NCBI GenBank assembly: GCA_014058105.1
Contig: JACGCM010001161.1
Location: forward strand, 1,364,001-1,428,000
Reading direction: 5' to 3'
Length of the DNA stretch: 64,000 nt
From: Kingdonia uniflora
Lineage: Eukaryota > Streptophyta > Magnoliopsida > Ranunculales > Circaeasteraceae
Below are positions 24,480-35,820 of this stretch, piece by piece. Made by a program: the position numbers and the translations under genes. How positions within the stretch are numbered: position 1 is the first letter of the stretch; each line of letters opens with the position of its first letter. The notes beneath the pieces were generated by a model. The model was not told where the DNA came from and did no database searches. It was given only the letters and a program-made list of their open reading frames with translations.

Positions 24480-25490
24480 TTTTTTACATCCCCCAACAAC
24501 CTTTGTTGGGCGTAGTAGAAGACCCCTCCCGTGAGGGAAGCATCGCCGCGAGGAGTGACGATCTCAACAACCCCTTCTGGAGCTTAGGTGCTAAAACCAA
24601 AACTCCAAGCACCATGGGAACCGTCGCCGAAGGTCCAACCATGGCAAACATCCATCCCACCATCGACGGGCATGTGGAGCCTACTCGACAACACCAAACT
24701 ACGTCGACAATAATGATATTGACGGCAACAACACCGGAAGCGCTAACCAAGTCAAAAAAATTGGCTTGGGCTGCTCAACAGCAAGCCCAAGCATATCGAG
24801 TCCAACAACAAATTCATGATCCCCTATTACCAAACCCAGACCAGTTGCAATCGGGACTGATCCAGACAACCGAACTAGACCCACCCAGACCAAATCTAGT
24901 CAGCTACAAGGCCGGGTTACCCGCTGCAAGTGGAGACCCGACCCAGAACTTGTGAGCTCGATGGGTTGGCTTCACCCTTCACTAAAAGGATCGGACTTCG
25001 ATGGCATAAACCCGTTGTGGTGAGCATCCCATGATGGTACGACTATCGATGACTTCATCGACGTACCCCGACCAACATAACCTAATCCAGTCACCCTCCC
25101 GATAGCTTCAACATCGATTGAGATGCTCGGCCAAGAGATGACCTCCATTCTCGTGGGTTTTGATTTACCAAACCCCGAGCTACCGCACGGACCACCGAGG
25201 ACTTCAGGTTACCTCCCCTCACAACATGACATTGACTTACCGTACACAACGAGAACTGATCGACAGGTACCACCACCAGGGGCAACGCCGTTAGGCAGCC
25301 ATGGACCATCTCTCCCACTGGCAGATCCGTACCATACCGACGCTGATAACCGTCCTTCACCAAGGACGACCCCTAAATAAGGCTTTGAGTAACAACATCC
25401 GTACGGTAATAGATGAAGGACGCGTGATGATGACGTGTTGAGTGTTCAGTCGAAGGGGCAACGTAAAACTACTTATTTTTTGTATATTCC
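24480..25490 (+). pseudogene. Insert within element A gag: unidentified retroelement-like fragment
   Basis: The frame 24503-24955 (150 codons) and the frame 25123-25380 encode Q-, P- and T-rich low-complexity protein with no zinc knuckle or enzyme motif. Composition (GC-rich, proline and threonine codons) resembles the gag leader of element B type gypsy elements and differs from the AT-richer gag of A around it. Its edges are estimated from where A's gag-like reading stops and resumes; no LTR or target duplication was found. It could be a fourth nested insertion, or a divergent part of A itself. Confidence 0.4.
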
Positions 25491-26578
25491 CCTTAGAGAG
25501 AGAGAGTGAGCGACAATTCTGCGGGAGAGGTCGCGACCGTGGTTCTCACCCCTCGATTGACACCCCATTGCGTGACCGTTACCCACAACGTCTACTTGGT
25601 TTACCTCCCCATCCGCCAAGACATCCGTATACTATAACTTAGCAAGATGATGAGTACAGTTCAGACTATGAGGAAGAACAATGTCCACAGTTGCGACACA
25701 AGGGTAGGGATATTTATATTTAAGCATTGGCCAAAGCTATTTCAGAAAAGATGTATGATGTTCACCTCAAAGTGCCAGAGTTCACTGGAAAATATGATAC
25801 AGACACCTTTATTGAGTGGTTGGATAAAGTTGAGCATATTTTCAACTATAATAAATATGGGGATCCAAAGCAAGTGATGATCATTGAGTCCCGCTTTATT
25901 GGTTTTGCTCTCACCTGGTAGAAAAGTGTCCAACAGGCTAGGCGTACATCAGGTTATCGTCCCATTACAGGGTGGTGGAAAATACGGTGAGAGCTGAAGG
26001 AGATATTCATCTCTATGAACTACGGTGAGGTTGTATTTAGGAAACTGCAGTCCCTTAAAATGAGCATCTTTTTCCTTGATGATTACACTGATCAATTTTA
26101 TCCCCTTGAGACACGTGCACAACTCCATGAGACTGAGCAGCAGGGAGTTAGTAGGTACAAGAATGGGTTGAATTTTTTTTTGCAAGAGGCGACTGCGCTT
26201 TAACCTATCTTTTACATAGCAGAAATTGTACAGTTGGCCAAACAGGCGAGAGAGCTACATGCGCAGTATCACCCTCCGGCTCTCGTAATACCAGTAGCAT
26301 CTCTAACTATTCTAATAGTCAGTGCACCACGTACCTTTGTTTTGGGCAACTGTTATAGATGTGGCAAGCCGGGTCACCAGAAACGTGATTGTCCTGCATT
26401 TGCTAAAAAGGTCGCCCTCGCCGTGGATGTTATGCTGGAAAGTGTGATAGCAACAGTTCAGCGTGTTATGCGGGATGAAGGAGAAGAGACAGAGATACAC
26501 ACTACATTCGTGTGTGAGTCCTCCGTGAAATTCTATGTGCTCGTATTTAATATATTTCAAAAAATTAGGTCAAAATAA
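25491..26578 (+). pseudogene. Element A gag (capsid plus CCHC zinc knuckle), broken
   Basis: An acidic leader (DDEYSSDYEEEQCPQLRHKG) is followed by the capsid domain from about 25725: DVHLKVPEFTGKYDTDTFIE, VEHIFNYNKYGDPKQVMII, then after a TAG where W or Q is expected, WWKIR..LKEIFISMNYGE and DYTDQFYPLETRAQL. The nucleocapsid knuckle CYRCGKPGHQKRDCP lies at 26348-26400, a perfect C-x2-C-x4-H-x4-C. The frame ends at 26578 and no protease follows. Confidence 0.85.
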
Positions 26579-27531
26579 TTTCTATCAATCAATGATCTAA
26601 GATTAAGAATAAACAATCAATAGTAAAGACAAAGAATTAAACGACACAAACAATTATTTATCCTGTGGAAACTCCTTACTCAGGAGAAAAACTATAAGTC
26701 ATTGTCGATGAACACGACAACCAAAAATTCACTAATCAAAAAGAGTTTAATATTAATTACATTTACAGACTCGATAGCCCCGTCTCGTGATTATCTCTCT
26801 TCTGATACAAGCATCACGCCCTATCGCTTTCGTTCTCGCAATGACTCTTCTTCGTTCTCTTAACGACTCTCCTTGAACTCATAGCAAGAAACACCCTTCT
26901 TGAATTAATCTAGAATAATATGTGGAAAGTAGGATAAACTAACTCAACATCAACCTCAAGGTTTTTAGGTTTTGATTGATGTTAAATTGCATATCTGATA
27001 AATGATATTGAGCTCTTTCGAAAATAACTTTTTTTCAAGGAAAGAGAGAAAAGAGAGTGAAAGAAAATAGAAACAATGTTCGCTTAAATAGTGTTTTCAT
27101 TTTTCTCGAGACTCGTTCGAACGAGACCTAAAGACGTTCGAACGAAATTCTCAATCCTTCAAAGAAATATGTGTCTTTTTGTTTAGATCTCGTAGCACTC
27201 ATTCGAACGAGACCGAAGATCGTTTGAACGAGATGCCCAAAATTCGTTCGAACGAAACCCAAAGTCGTTCGAAAGAGTTTCTCAAAAAGTTTAGAAAATT
27301 TAGAAAAATATTTTTGGCTCCTTTTATCAGAGTTCTATTTAACCAACTTACTTTCTTGGACGTTGGTTGATAAAAGACTGTATGAGGTCTTCATTCTATC
27401 ACTGTTTTCGACTGAGATAACTGCGGAACTTCACATACACGAAATGAGACAAACCAAAACATTTCACTCTGAAGCACCGCCCCCTTGATTTCGTGGACGA
27501 AATATTCTCAGACTGAGGGTTTGACATGGTA
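26579..27531. other. Foreign or deleted 3' part of element A, with repeated TTCGAACGA palindromes
   Basis: The expected gypsy pol (about 3.5 kb) is absent. In its place is AT-rich non-coding DNA, with a word series at 27113-27277 containing ttcgaacga-type palindromes about six times (e.g. cgttcgaacgagacc, cgttcgaacgaaatt). Phrases such as cctgtggaaactccttactcaggag (26660) recall copia LTR ends, so a solo LTR inserted here is possible. 27480-27531, up to a purine-rich gactgagggt, may be the true 3' end of A. Confidence 0.4.
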
Positions 27532-27832
27532 CGTCCCTTATAGGGTCGTTTACCTTGTATGAGACATGATTAATTTCATGTTTAGCTTATCCTCTGTTGA
27601 AGAGGTCCAATATTGGTTATTGACAGTTTCTAATTTTTAAGTGAGTTTCTTAATTGGATAGGCTAGAGAGAAATTGTAGGAGTGATTCTAGGGAAACCTA
27701 CGTGTAATCTCAGTATTTGATTGGGTTAATAAAAGTTGAAGTTCTTTAGTTTGAGACCCTAGTTTCTCTAAAACTTAACTAAAACATGATATTCATACGA
27801 ATCTCGCTTCCCCGTTCGTAGTAATCACGTCA
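27532..27832 (+). repeat. Element A 3' LTR
   Basis: 301 bp, TGACATGG...CACGTCA. It matches the two 5' LTR halves, and lacks about 22 bases present at 6292-6313 of the left copy. Confidence 0.9.
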
Positions 27833-28222
27833 GTTTAGCCATTTTGGCGCTTGACACAGTGGCTCAAAAGATTATAGCATTATAGGGTTTCGATTCTTTT
27901 GAGTTATGATTATTCGCATATAATTCACTTCTTTGTAATATCTCAATTGTGTATTTCAGGGTCCTTTGATGTTCGAATACTGTTTGAAGAGGCTCTCAAA
28001 CATCGTCAGATGAATAAAATAATCTCAAAGTTTCCCGTATAGGGTGTAGGCGTTTAGCCAACTAGAGATAGAAGTTGATACATTTGTACGATTCACATTT
28101 TAAACCAGATGGGAGCTGGTGAACACTATACAATTCAAAGCACACATTGTAGGGGCGGGAAAAAAAAAAACACCACCACATTGGCATAACCCGCACAAAA
28201 CATTCAAAAAAAGAAGCAAACA
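27833..28222. other. Intergenic, 3' flank of the kinase gene
   Basis: No gene recognised. It should contain the 3' UTR of the minus-strand kinase gene, which ends at 28223. An A run lies at about 28160. Confidence 0.4.
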
Positions 28223-31200
28223 CTACTCCAATGCAAGTTCACGATGCCGATTAAGATCATTCAGGTATCTAGAACAAGTATAATCCTCCAAGTCACAACC
28301 ATCTATAATAACTGATCTTCCCGCCGAAGAAGGTCTTTGTTCTCCTCTCCTGGCGTCTGCAGCATATTCATTTTCACCCCTTAAAATCTGCAAAACCTAC
28401 ACATCCCACAAAGAAAGCGCAAACCATGAATTACTTGGTTCAACTTCAAAAGAATGAATAGAGAAAAAGAAGAGGCACTCACCCCACTCATGTGAGGCCG
28501 CTTAGTGGATAAATGATGAATGCACATTGAAGCTGCGGACATCACATTCTTCATCTCGTCGTCGTTGTAATCTTCTCCAAGGCGAGGATCAACTAATTCC
28601 TTCATCTCATTTTCATCCAATAAAGGCTTAGCCTATAAACATAAAAATACAAGCCAGTTAAACAATATCCATTTATTCATTGCCACAGAAGAAAGAAAGA
28701 ATACTTCCAAACAAATCAGTATCCACTTTTTTCTTCTGGAGACAACATACCCACATCACAAGGCTTTGGCGACTAGAATCAACAGCAACACGACCTGTTA
28801 TGAGCTCTAGTAGCAAGACCCCGTAGGCAAAGACATCGGTTTTCTCATCGACTATACCATGCATGAAGTATTCTGGTGCCAAATATCTTTAAAATAAAAC
28901 CATTACAGTCATGTAATAAATACTTTGTTGATTAGGTAAATTTGAGAAACTAAGAACGATAAGGTTATTTATTTCCTCACCCAAATGTGCCCTCTATGGG
29001 AAATACTATATGGTGGTTCCATTTCTCCGGAAGCCACTTTGCAAGTCCAAAATCAGAAATCTGTGGGATAAAAACATTAAATTAAAATTTCCTATTAACT
29101 AAAACGATTTAAAACTAATCTAAAATTAACATCTCCTCTGTAATAATACCTGGGGCTCAAAATCTTTAGTCAATAAAATGTTAGATGCCTTGATATCTCG
29201 ATGAATTATACGTCTGTGACAACCGCGATGAAGATATTGTAGTCCTTTTGCTACCCCAATTGCCACCCGATACCTTATTCCCCATTCCAGACACTCCTCA
29301 GAACCTGAAGGAAAAACGGAAATAAAAACAATATTTTGGTGAGAACATTAGTATTCTAATTCATGTTTTTAGAGTTTGTTTAGTAATACGCTATAAACAT
29401 GAGAATGGGGTAGATATATTACTATGGAGTAGAGTAGCGAGACTGCCGTGTGGGGAGTACTGAAGTACAAGGTGCAAACCGCCATCCACACCATATCCAA
29501 GCAGGTGTGCGGCATTTGGGTGATCAATGTGAGCAATTGTTCCGAGCTCTGACAAGAAATCTCCTGTCCTCGCATCGTCCTCCTTTTTCTTCTTCCTCAT
29601 TAGTCTCTTCACTGCCACAGGCTGACCATCCGAGAGCAGCCCTTTATACACTTCTCCATTCCCTCCTTTTCCAATCAAATTCTCTACCAACATAGCCAAC
29701 AAAAATAAATAGTACTAATAAGTTTCCAAAAATATATTATTCATATCAGCAACATATATGATCTAGTTCTGGGACTTGGTAAAGGTTGTTCAATCCGATT
29801 ATAGTTGGCCCATTTTTATCAGTACTCAATTCCGATTCCCAACTAATCAGGTTCTAAAATAGGTCAAAGGGACCGACCGGTCTAGTTGGTCAACTCAAGG
29901 TCATAAAAAGAAGTTAAGGGTACAGTTGAAGGTTTGACTAGGGTTCGCCCCAGGCGTGGTCCCCGCAGTTCTTAGCTGCCTTTCCCTATAAATATGCATT
30001 GTGTGCCGTCAAATCTTACTTTTTCAAACCCAGATATATCATTTCATGTAATTAATGTGTGTTTTGTTGCAATAATATTGTTGGTCCGATTTAAGCTGAT
30101 CCAATTTCCATACATGCCTCATAAATATCGATGGGTAAATTTCATAAATAAAAAGTAACAAGAACTAGTATACATGGCAATTTAACAAGTTTTATTGGAT
30201 TTACTTTGATAAATATCTTAATTAACATTTTTTCAGGAAGCCACTTTGCTATCCAAAATCAGCCATTAAGTTTATCAGCCGTAGATAAAAATGTTAAATT
30301 CAAAGTAGCTCTGTGTTTGATGAACGCTTGTACATAACCCTATTCCAGTCTAGTCCGGTATGGAATGAACTTATAATCATGGAATCGACTCAATCATTAG
30401 ATTATAAGTTCATAATCCCAGCCCATTCCCATTTTGGGCGAAACAGATCTACTGATTCTTTGATTCCAGTTAGTAAGAGGGATCTAGAAACTAAAAAAAA
30501 AAGGTAACTGAGCAATTGCAATAATTGGGTTCATTGATATTCTTGCTCAAATAATAAAACATTAGCCACTTGATATTCTTGCTATAAACTGTTTTATTTT
30601 ATTTTATTTTTTTATCTCTCGCTCTTTAGGTATTGAGCAATTTTTAATTTTTTTTTGCCCTTTTTCCCTTGAGCCATGTGCGGTTGCACACCTCGCACTC
30701 CCCAAAGGCAGGCTGTCCCTATGCATAGGTAGTCAAAACCACACAAAGGACTAAAGAGCCGACACAAGTGTTAGTGAAGTGGTGAAGGAAACCAGAACAA
30801 GACTAAGTTGTCTTGTATATTATTTTTCATATTTTGTTTCTTCTATAAATGTGTTTTATTATAACTGTTGATATGTCATGTTCGAATTTTCTAACTTTTC
30901 AAAAACGATCATCCCTAGCTTAAGTTATGAGCAATGAGGCAAACAAATACCTCAAATATACGCCATTTTGCAAATGAATTTTTTTTTTTACTCGAACCGG
31001 TTCGGGAAAAATGATCTAAATCCTAAAATTTCAAATTTCATGCCAAACAAATTAGAAAAATATGAGGAAAGTTTGAATTTTTGTTCTTACCGGAGCAGAA
31101 ATTATCAGTTGCAGCGACAAGTTCCCCGTAATCGAAACTCCTCCATGAAGGTTTCGCCGCAAAGGGTTCCCCCTCGTATTCCATTCGATCCTCTGCGCTT

Positions 31201-31657
31201 CGAATACGGGCAAGCTTTTTGTTCAAACTCCTCTTGGAAATATCAGAGCTTTTAAATGTTTGAAACGAATACAATCTTCTAATAGATTTCATCTTTATAA
31301 CATCAAACATGTTTCTCCAATGTTGTGATGACCCATTATTAGAATCAACAACTATAGAAGAGTTGTTGCTGTTGTTATCACTTCTCCTACTGCTGCTACT
31401 AGAGCTGGTGCTGCTGTTGTCTGAATCGATGCCTGTACCCAAAACAGGGGTTTCCAAAACACACCTTGGTGAGCTCTGATTGCTATCATCTTCCTTGAAA
31501 TCTGGTTTTTTGGATTCAGGTTGTGTTTCTAAGTCTGGGGTCTTCTGGGGTTCCCCTGTTTCTGCAAAAACAGAGCAAAAAACATCAGCTTGAATCAAAC
31601 ACAGAGCTCTCTAAAACCCCTCTCTTTAAAAAAAAACATACCCTTTGAAGGAGACAT
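28223..31657 (-). CDS. Receptor-like cytoplasmic kinase, RLCK-VI / RBK type
   Basis: Eight exons, all with GT..AG: 31642-31657, 31091-31561, 29423-29683, 29150-29304, 28981-29060, 28751-28886, 28483-28632, 28223-28396; 480 residues. The N-terminus has no signal peptide or membrane segment. It has [13 protein letters not shown] and a Ser-rich run (about residues 35-65), features of the class VI family to which Arabidopsis RBK1 and RBK2 belong. The kinase domain begins near residue 163: Gly loop [11 protein letters not shown] (167-177), lysine of VAVKRL (188), catalytic HRDIKASN (D286), DFG (D304), APEY and ELITGR. All catalytic residues are present, so it is an active RD-type Ser/Thr kinase. 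Known RBKs bind ROP GTPases and act at pathogen or cytoskeleton responses; that role is inferred here. The start is placed in a 16-base first exon. Confidence 0.9.
30231..30304. repeat. Partial duplicate of kinase exon 5 / intron 4 in intron 2
   Basis: The words ggaagccactttgc, ccaaaatcag and gataaaaa(c/t)(a/g)ttaaatt occur in the same order at 29029-29090 (coding end of exon 5 and its upstream intron) and here. Spacing is slightly longer. The copy lies in the 1.4-kb intron 2 of the same gene and has no open frame. Confidence 0.65.
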
Positions 31658-31845
31658 TGAGGTCTTCTTTGGGAGATTAAGAAGACTTCAACAGCAACAT
31701 ATGAGGAGGCTCTTCTGCAACTTGAAGAATCAGATAGGAGGAGGAGAAGATGAAGTTGGTATTAGTCTTTCTTTGGAATTGGTTATTCTCATAGAGCCAG
31801 ATAACATAAAAACTAGTTCAGGAATGATTCAGGTACACGTTAATC

Positions 31846-31855
31846 TATTTATATA
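31846..31855 (-). promoter_or_regulatory. TATA box of the kinase gene
   Basis: The minus strand reads TATATAAATA, 189 bases upstream of the proposed ATG at 31657. This predicts a start near 31820 and a pyrimidine-rich leader. Confidence 0.55.
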
Positions 31856-31879
31856 CTTTCTACAGTTCATATAAAAACA

Positions 31880-32790
31880 ACTTTACTTCTAACTTTAGGA
31901 AACTAAAAGATTTCCAGAAAGACCCCAAAATTAAATTAAATAAACATTTAGGACTAACTTATTTTTGGAAAACATCATAAGAAAATTTGAAATGTTTGTG
32001 GTTTCCAATAATACCCTTTCACATTTAGATTTTTAACGAGTCACACCTAGAGTAATGACACCAAAGTCTGTTTGGTACCCCCGAATCAGCTATGTATCCA
32101 GCCCATGGGATTTCGACCCGCGACTCGAAGTGAATTATACCATGCATGAAAATAAAACTATATATCTTAATTAATAAATAAAAAATCAATGAGCCATATC
32201 ATTTTCCAGTAAAGACCTTCCCCGCGCAAAGTCCACTACTCTCAAAGTTCAAAAATATTTTAAGGTCACATAAATAAATTAGTAGCAGATAAACCTTTAG
32301 GAGGGTATTTTAGGTATCTACCCGTCTTAAATTTGGAAAATAAAAATCAGCTAAACATTTAACGTCACACTACTAAAAGAGGAGCAAGTGAAGGCTGCTG
32401 TTTCAAACGCTATCTAATCCACCACAACGAACAACATAACGATTTATTAGAACGAAACGAGACCGTTGGATATAGTGGACCCCACCTTGATTAATCCCTC
32501 GTGTCACAGTTTTTATTGTAGAGGTTGGGCGTAGGTGATCATATTTATTTAAAAGTTATGTGGGACCCCGCAAATATTAACACTTGGCCATGAGTGTCAT
32601 AAACAAAAGGGGTAAATGTTGGCGCTGGGCATCTGGGAATAAAGACACGGTTTATTGGTAAAGAGAATGATACCATTTTGATGTAACTGAAAATAGGTGC
32701 CGTGGAAGAACGGAGACTCAACCCGAAATAAGATAAAATGACCTCTTCTTTGTCTTAGAATCATGTCGTAAACCAGCATCACATTAATAA
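31880..32790. other. Intergenic
   Basis: No gene recognised. A possible polymerase III B box lies on the minus strand near 32110-32125 (cgggtcgaaatccc), but no A box or SINE body could be defined. Confidence 0.35.
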
Positions 32791-32791
32791 G

Positions 32792-33400
32792 TTAATAACA
32801 AAGATTTACAACCCATTGAGGCAGTGCTGGACTCAAAACAGAAAAAGGGTGAAGTTTGCGTATAGCTAGTTCATTAGCAAGACAGTTTTTGATTAAGGAT
32901 GTTATATTGTTAGTCTCTTCTTTGTGCCAGGAGGGTTGAGGAATAATCAACTGAGACCTCCTCCTACTCATAATCTTGGAGATGTTAATATCCTCCTTCT
33001 TGAATATTAAATTATTTATGGCTTCCCAAATGGCCGTAGATATAGGCACATAATTGAGTAAACCACTCTTGAAAATCCATTTTAGTGTCAGCTTCTCTCT
33101 CCATCTGTCTAAGAGCTCTCCAGGGTTGAACTTAAGTCCTTAAGTGTCGAGAGTTAAACTGGGAGCAATCCAAACCAAACCAAACCCTTTTGGCCCATTC
33201 ACATTGAAAGATGGCATAGGTGTAATAGTATCATAATACTCCTTACAGATACTACATTGATCCTCTTGAATGATATGATTTTGCTTCAGTAAACATTTGG
33301 GTTCTATTTGGGAGTCTACTCTTCCAGATCCTTCTGCACCATCTGTTGGGGATATAATTAGCAAATAGCAACTATAGACATTAACCACTAGGAATTTAAA
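32792..33400 (-). pseudogene. Non-LTR retroelement 3' fragment (zf-RVT to RNase H-like linker)
   Basis: On the minus strand, 33388-33140 contains a CSICKEYYDTITP segment followed by GFGLVWIAPSL, similar in layout to the zf-RVT zinc-ribbon of plant LINE polyproteins. After a stop, 33049-32792 reads IWEAINNLIFKKEDINISKI, like the IW..RN..IF segment after zf-RVT. The rest of the LINE is missing. Confidence 0.5.
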
Positions 33401-34991
33401 AAATCGTCAGGGTTTATCTTGACTTACATAACATTTGTTTAGGCAGTGTAATGTGCCCCTAATAAGTCAGGGAAAATAGTGATAAATTATGAACTTGGAT
33501 CAATCTGGTATGTAAAATTGGATATATTGATTTTCAACATGGATAGAATTATAGGTGACATAAATATTGAGTTCCAAGTGAAATTATGTTGACGATTAAA
33601 GTGCATCATTTATCACTTCTTTTCCAGTTTTTTGGTAGGTGAAGCAGATTACAGATTGAAGAACATTGAGATGTCGTATCATATTTAGTTAGAGCTAAAA
33701 ACTATTACAATCAAATTATATTTTTTAAACTGGACGAGGTTCGTGCAGAAGAGCATAAGAAAGTTGGTGAACTGAATCCTTAATGGAATTCCAATTGTTA
33801 AAACCAACATCACTCAACTCTAACCATGTCCACTTCCGCAAGAGATGGACATTTAACCAATTCATAATCGTCCTCGGCGCAATCCCAAACAGGCCCCACA
33901 AGTCCACGATCACCAAGTACATACGTACTTAGTTAGCCTTATAGAAACTATTCACATTGCGATTGTGAGAATGTTTGGTATAATCTAATCTTGTAATGAA
34001 GCTAGCAACTACATCCAGATTTTACTCCTCAAAATGCTATACTGTTTAAAAAAATATTCACGGGAAAGTCAAATTTATTTGGTGGCCCCTGGGGGTCTCC
34101 TTGTAATGCATTGTACATATTTTGCGACTTTGCTTGCAGTGGTTTATTGACCTGTGACTTTACCTAACTAAACATCTTAATTGATCACGGTTATATTCAT
34201 GCATATCCGGTTTCCGCCCTTAATTTATCACAGTTATATCATAATTTAGAACATTTGTGACACCTTCTCGCCGTAGGTTTTGGACCGGATTTAACTAATG
34301 AACAACAGAGAACATAATAAACATGTTCGTTTAAAATACCACTGTTGCCACAGCACTAGCCAACGAACAACGTCGTCAGCAGAGGGCGAATCTCATAGCT
34401 TAGTCTAGGGGGCTGTTTTTGTTTTTTGTTTGTTTGTCGAGTTCGACGTAATACACACAAAATAAGACATGAAAGGAGTGGGAATCAAACTTTGAACACA
34501 ACCACCACATCAGGTTCAATTTAATTATAATGATTCTATAAATATATACAGATAGTAATCTGAAAGCATAAAATTCTTAATTTTTAAATTCCAGCTAGTA
34601 AAAAAGAGGTTTGTCAAAGTTACCCCGAGTTGTAGCCCAGGCCCGCCCACCTTGAAATATGCCCCTGGACGTCATGTTACCGGTCGAGAAAATCCTCCAA
34701 ACCACATTAATTTCCAAAGCAATTTGAATATCATTATATGTTTTTTTATAACGTACTAATAGACAACGATTGATGAAACAACTTAATCATGTTTTATAAC
34801 GTACTAATAAAGGACCATTGACAAAACAACTTGATAGCTGTGTACCACCTTCATGTTTTGGTAATGTACTAATAAAGGGCCATTGATGCGCCCCTCGCAG
34901 CGTCTCCGCCTGAGACTTTTTGTAATGTACTAACAGATCTAATAAACTACTGAATCAGAGTGGATCCAATCAAATCATAACAAGACCAATC
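33401..34991. other. Intergenic, with short degenerate direct repeats
   Basis: No gene. Between 34740 and 34935 the phrase (t/g)taa(c/t)gtactaa(t/c)a recurs four times at spacings of about 55-75 bases, the middle copies followed by aaagg(a/g)ccattga. This is a decayed tandem repeat. The 65-codon minus-strand frame at 33725-33922 is not recognised. Confidence 0.4.
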
Positions 34992-34994
34992 TTA

Positions 34995-35370
34995 GAGCAT
35001 CTCCTAAAGTGCCTGACTGACTTTGTTGAAAAAAAACCAAATCCAAGTCAGTCATGCTCTATTTCCTCCAACAATACCTAACTTAGATTTTTTAACAGGC
35101 GTTGGCGCCCAAGTCTTAGGCGCCCGATTTGAATTTTTGTTAAAAAAAATAATTGGGCGCCCAAACCTTAGGCGTCTGTTTAAAAATAGAATAGATGCCC
35201 AACACTTAGGCGCCCAATCGCGACATTAAATTATAAGGCTGAGTCTTGAAATCTAAGAATCAGCTTTGAATTTGGAGGGTGAAATTCAAGTCAGTGAGGT
35301 ACTGTTGGAGGACGAAAATTCTATGTGGCACCTTGGATTCCAAGGTACTGAGGCAATTTAGGAGATGCTC
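34995..35370. mobile_element. MITE, PIF/Harbinger (Tourist) type
   Basis: 376 bp with inverted ends GAGCATCTCCTAAAGTGCCT at the left and, on the opposite strand, GAGCATCTCCTAAATTGCCT at the right (1 mismatch in 20). Both sides carry the 3-bp duplication TTA (34992-34994 and 35371-35373). Ends and TTA duplication are typical of PIF/Harbinger MITEs. Internally, (c/a)ttaggcgccca words repeat three to four times. No transposase. Confidence 0.8.
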
Positions 35371-35384
35371 TTAGTTATTGTAAG

Positions 35385-35740
35385 AACATCTCTAGTAGCA
35401 AGTGTGAATTTGGGTGTGGGATCTCCGACAAGGGACCCACAAAAGACCTAACTCACACCCATTCTCTTCCAGTAGTGAGTTTGAGTTTTTATTTTTATTT
35501 TTATTTTATTTAATTTAGTTTGCGTAGTAATCTTTAGTCCACGCGGTATTTCTTATCCTCATAACTATTCATTTATCTTACACATCAGTAAAAAAATAAT
35601 AAAAAAATCAAAAAAATAATTAAATGCGGCGGTAATCAAAACACTGCCAAACATATTTTTTTTGGGTGTGAACTCTTCACCGGTTGAATTACTGTAGCGC
35701 CACGTAGGAGAACTTAGACCCTGCTGCGTTTGCTCTAAAT
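35385..35740. mobile_element. Possible second MITE, degenerate
   Basis: The left end agaacatctctagtagca and the right end, read on the other strand, agagcaaacgcagcaggg share about 12 of 17 positions. The interior is AT-rich. No clear target duplication, so the call is weak. It sits immediately upstream of the next gene. Confidence 0.3.
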
Positions 35741-35820
35741 CTTCGAATAAACCATAATCAAACCATGTTTGTTTTTTCGAGACAAATCACTTACTCTCTC
35801 TCTCTGTGAAATCGACGACC

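Larger units (their letters stand above)
6112..27832 (+). mobile_element. Element A: Ty3/gypsy LTR retrotransposon, host of the nest, internally deleted
   Basis: A 301-bp 3' LTR at 27532-27832 matches two separated pieces, 6112-6320 and 24208-24324, which together make one 5' LTR starting TGACGTGG and ending GTCA. Between the pieces lies element B with its own target duplication, so B jumped into A's 5' LTR. A keeps a PBS-like site (24325 on, attggttccagagc), a gag with a CCHC knuckle and a short 3' tail, but no protease, reverse transcriptase or integrase. The flanking 5-mers (atttg left, gttta right) do not match, so the target duplication is decayed or lost. Confidence 0.85.

Noticed and set aside
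27121..27277. CRISPR-like spaced repeats
   Set aside because: The palindromic words are irregular in spacing and lie in a plant retroelement; no array structure or cas genes.
32100..32160. SINE on the minus strand
   Set aside because: Only a B-box-like word; no A box at proper distance and no repeat copy in the window.
33725..33922. 65-codon minus-strand frame near the LINE fragment
   Set aside because: No recognisable motif; could be noise in AT-rich DNA.
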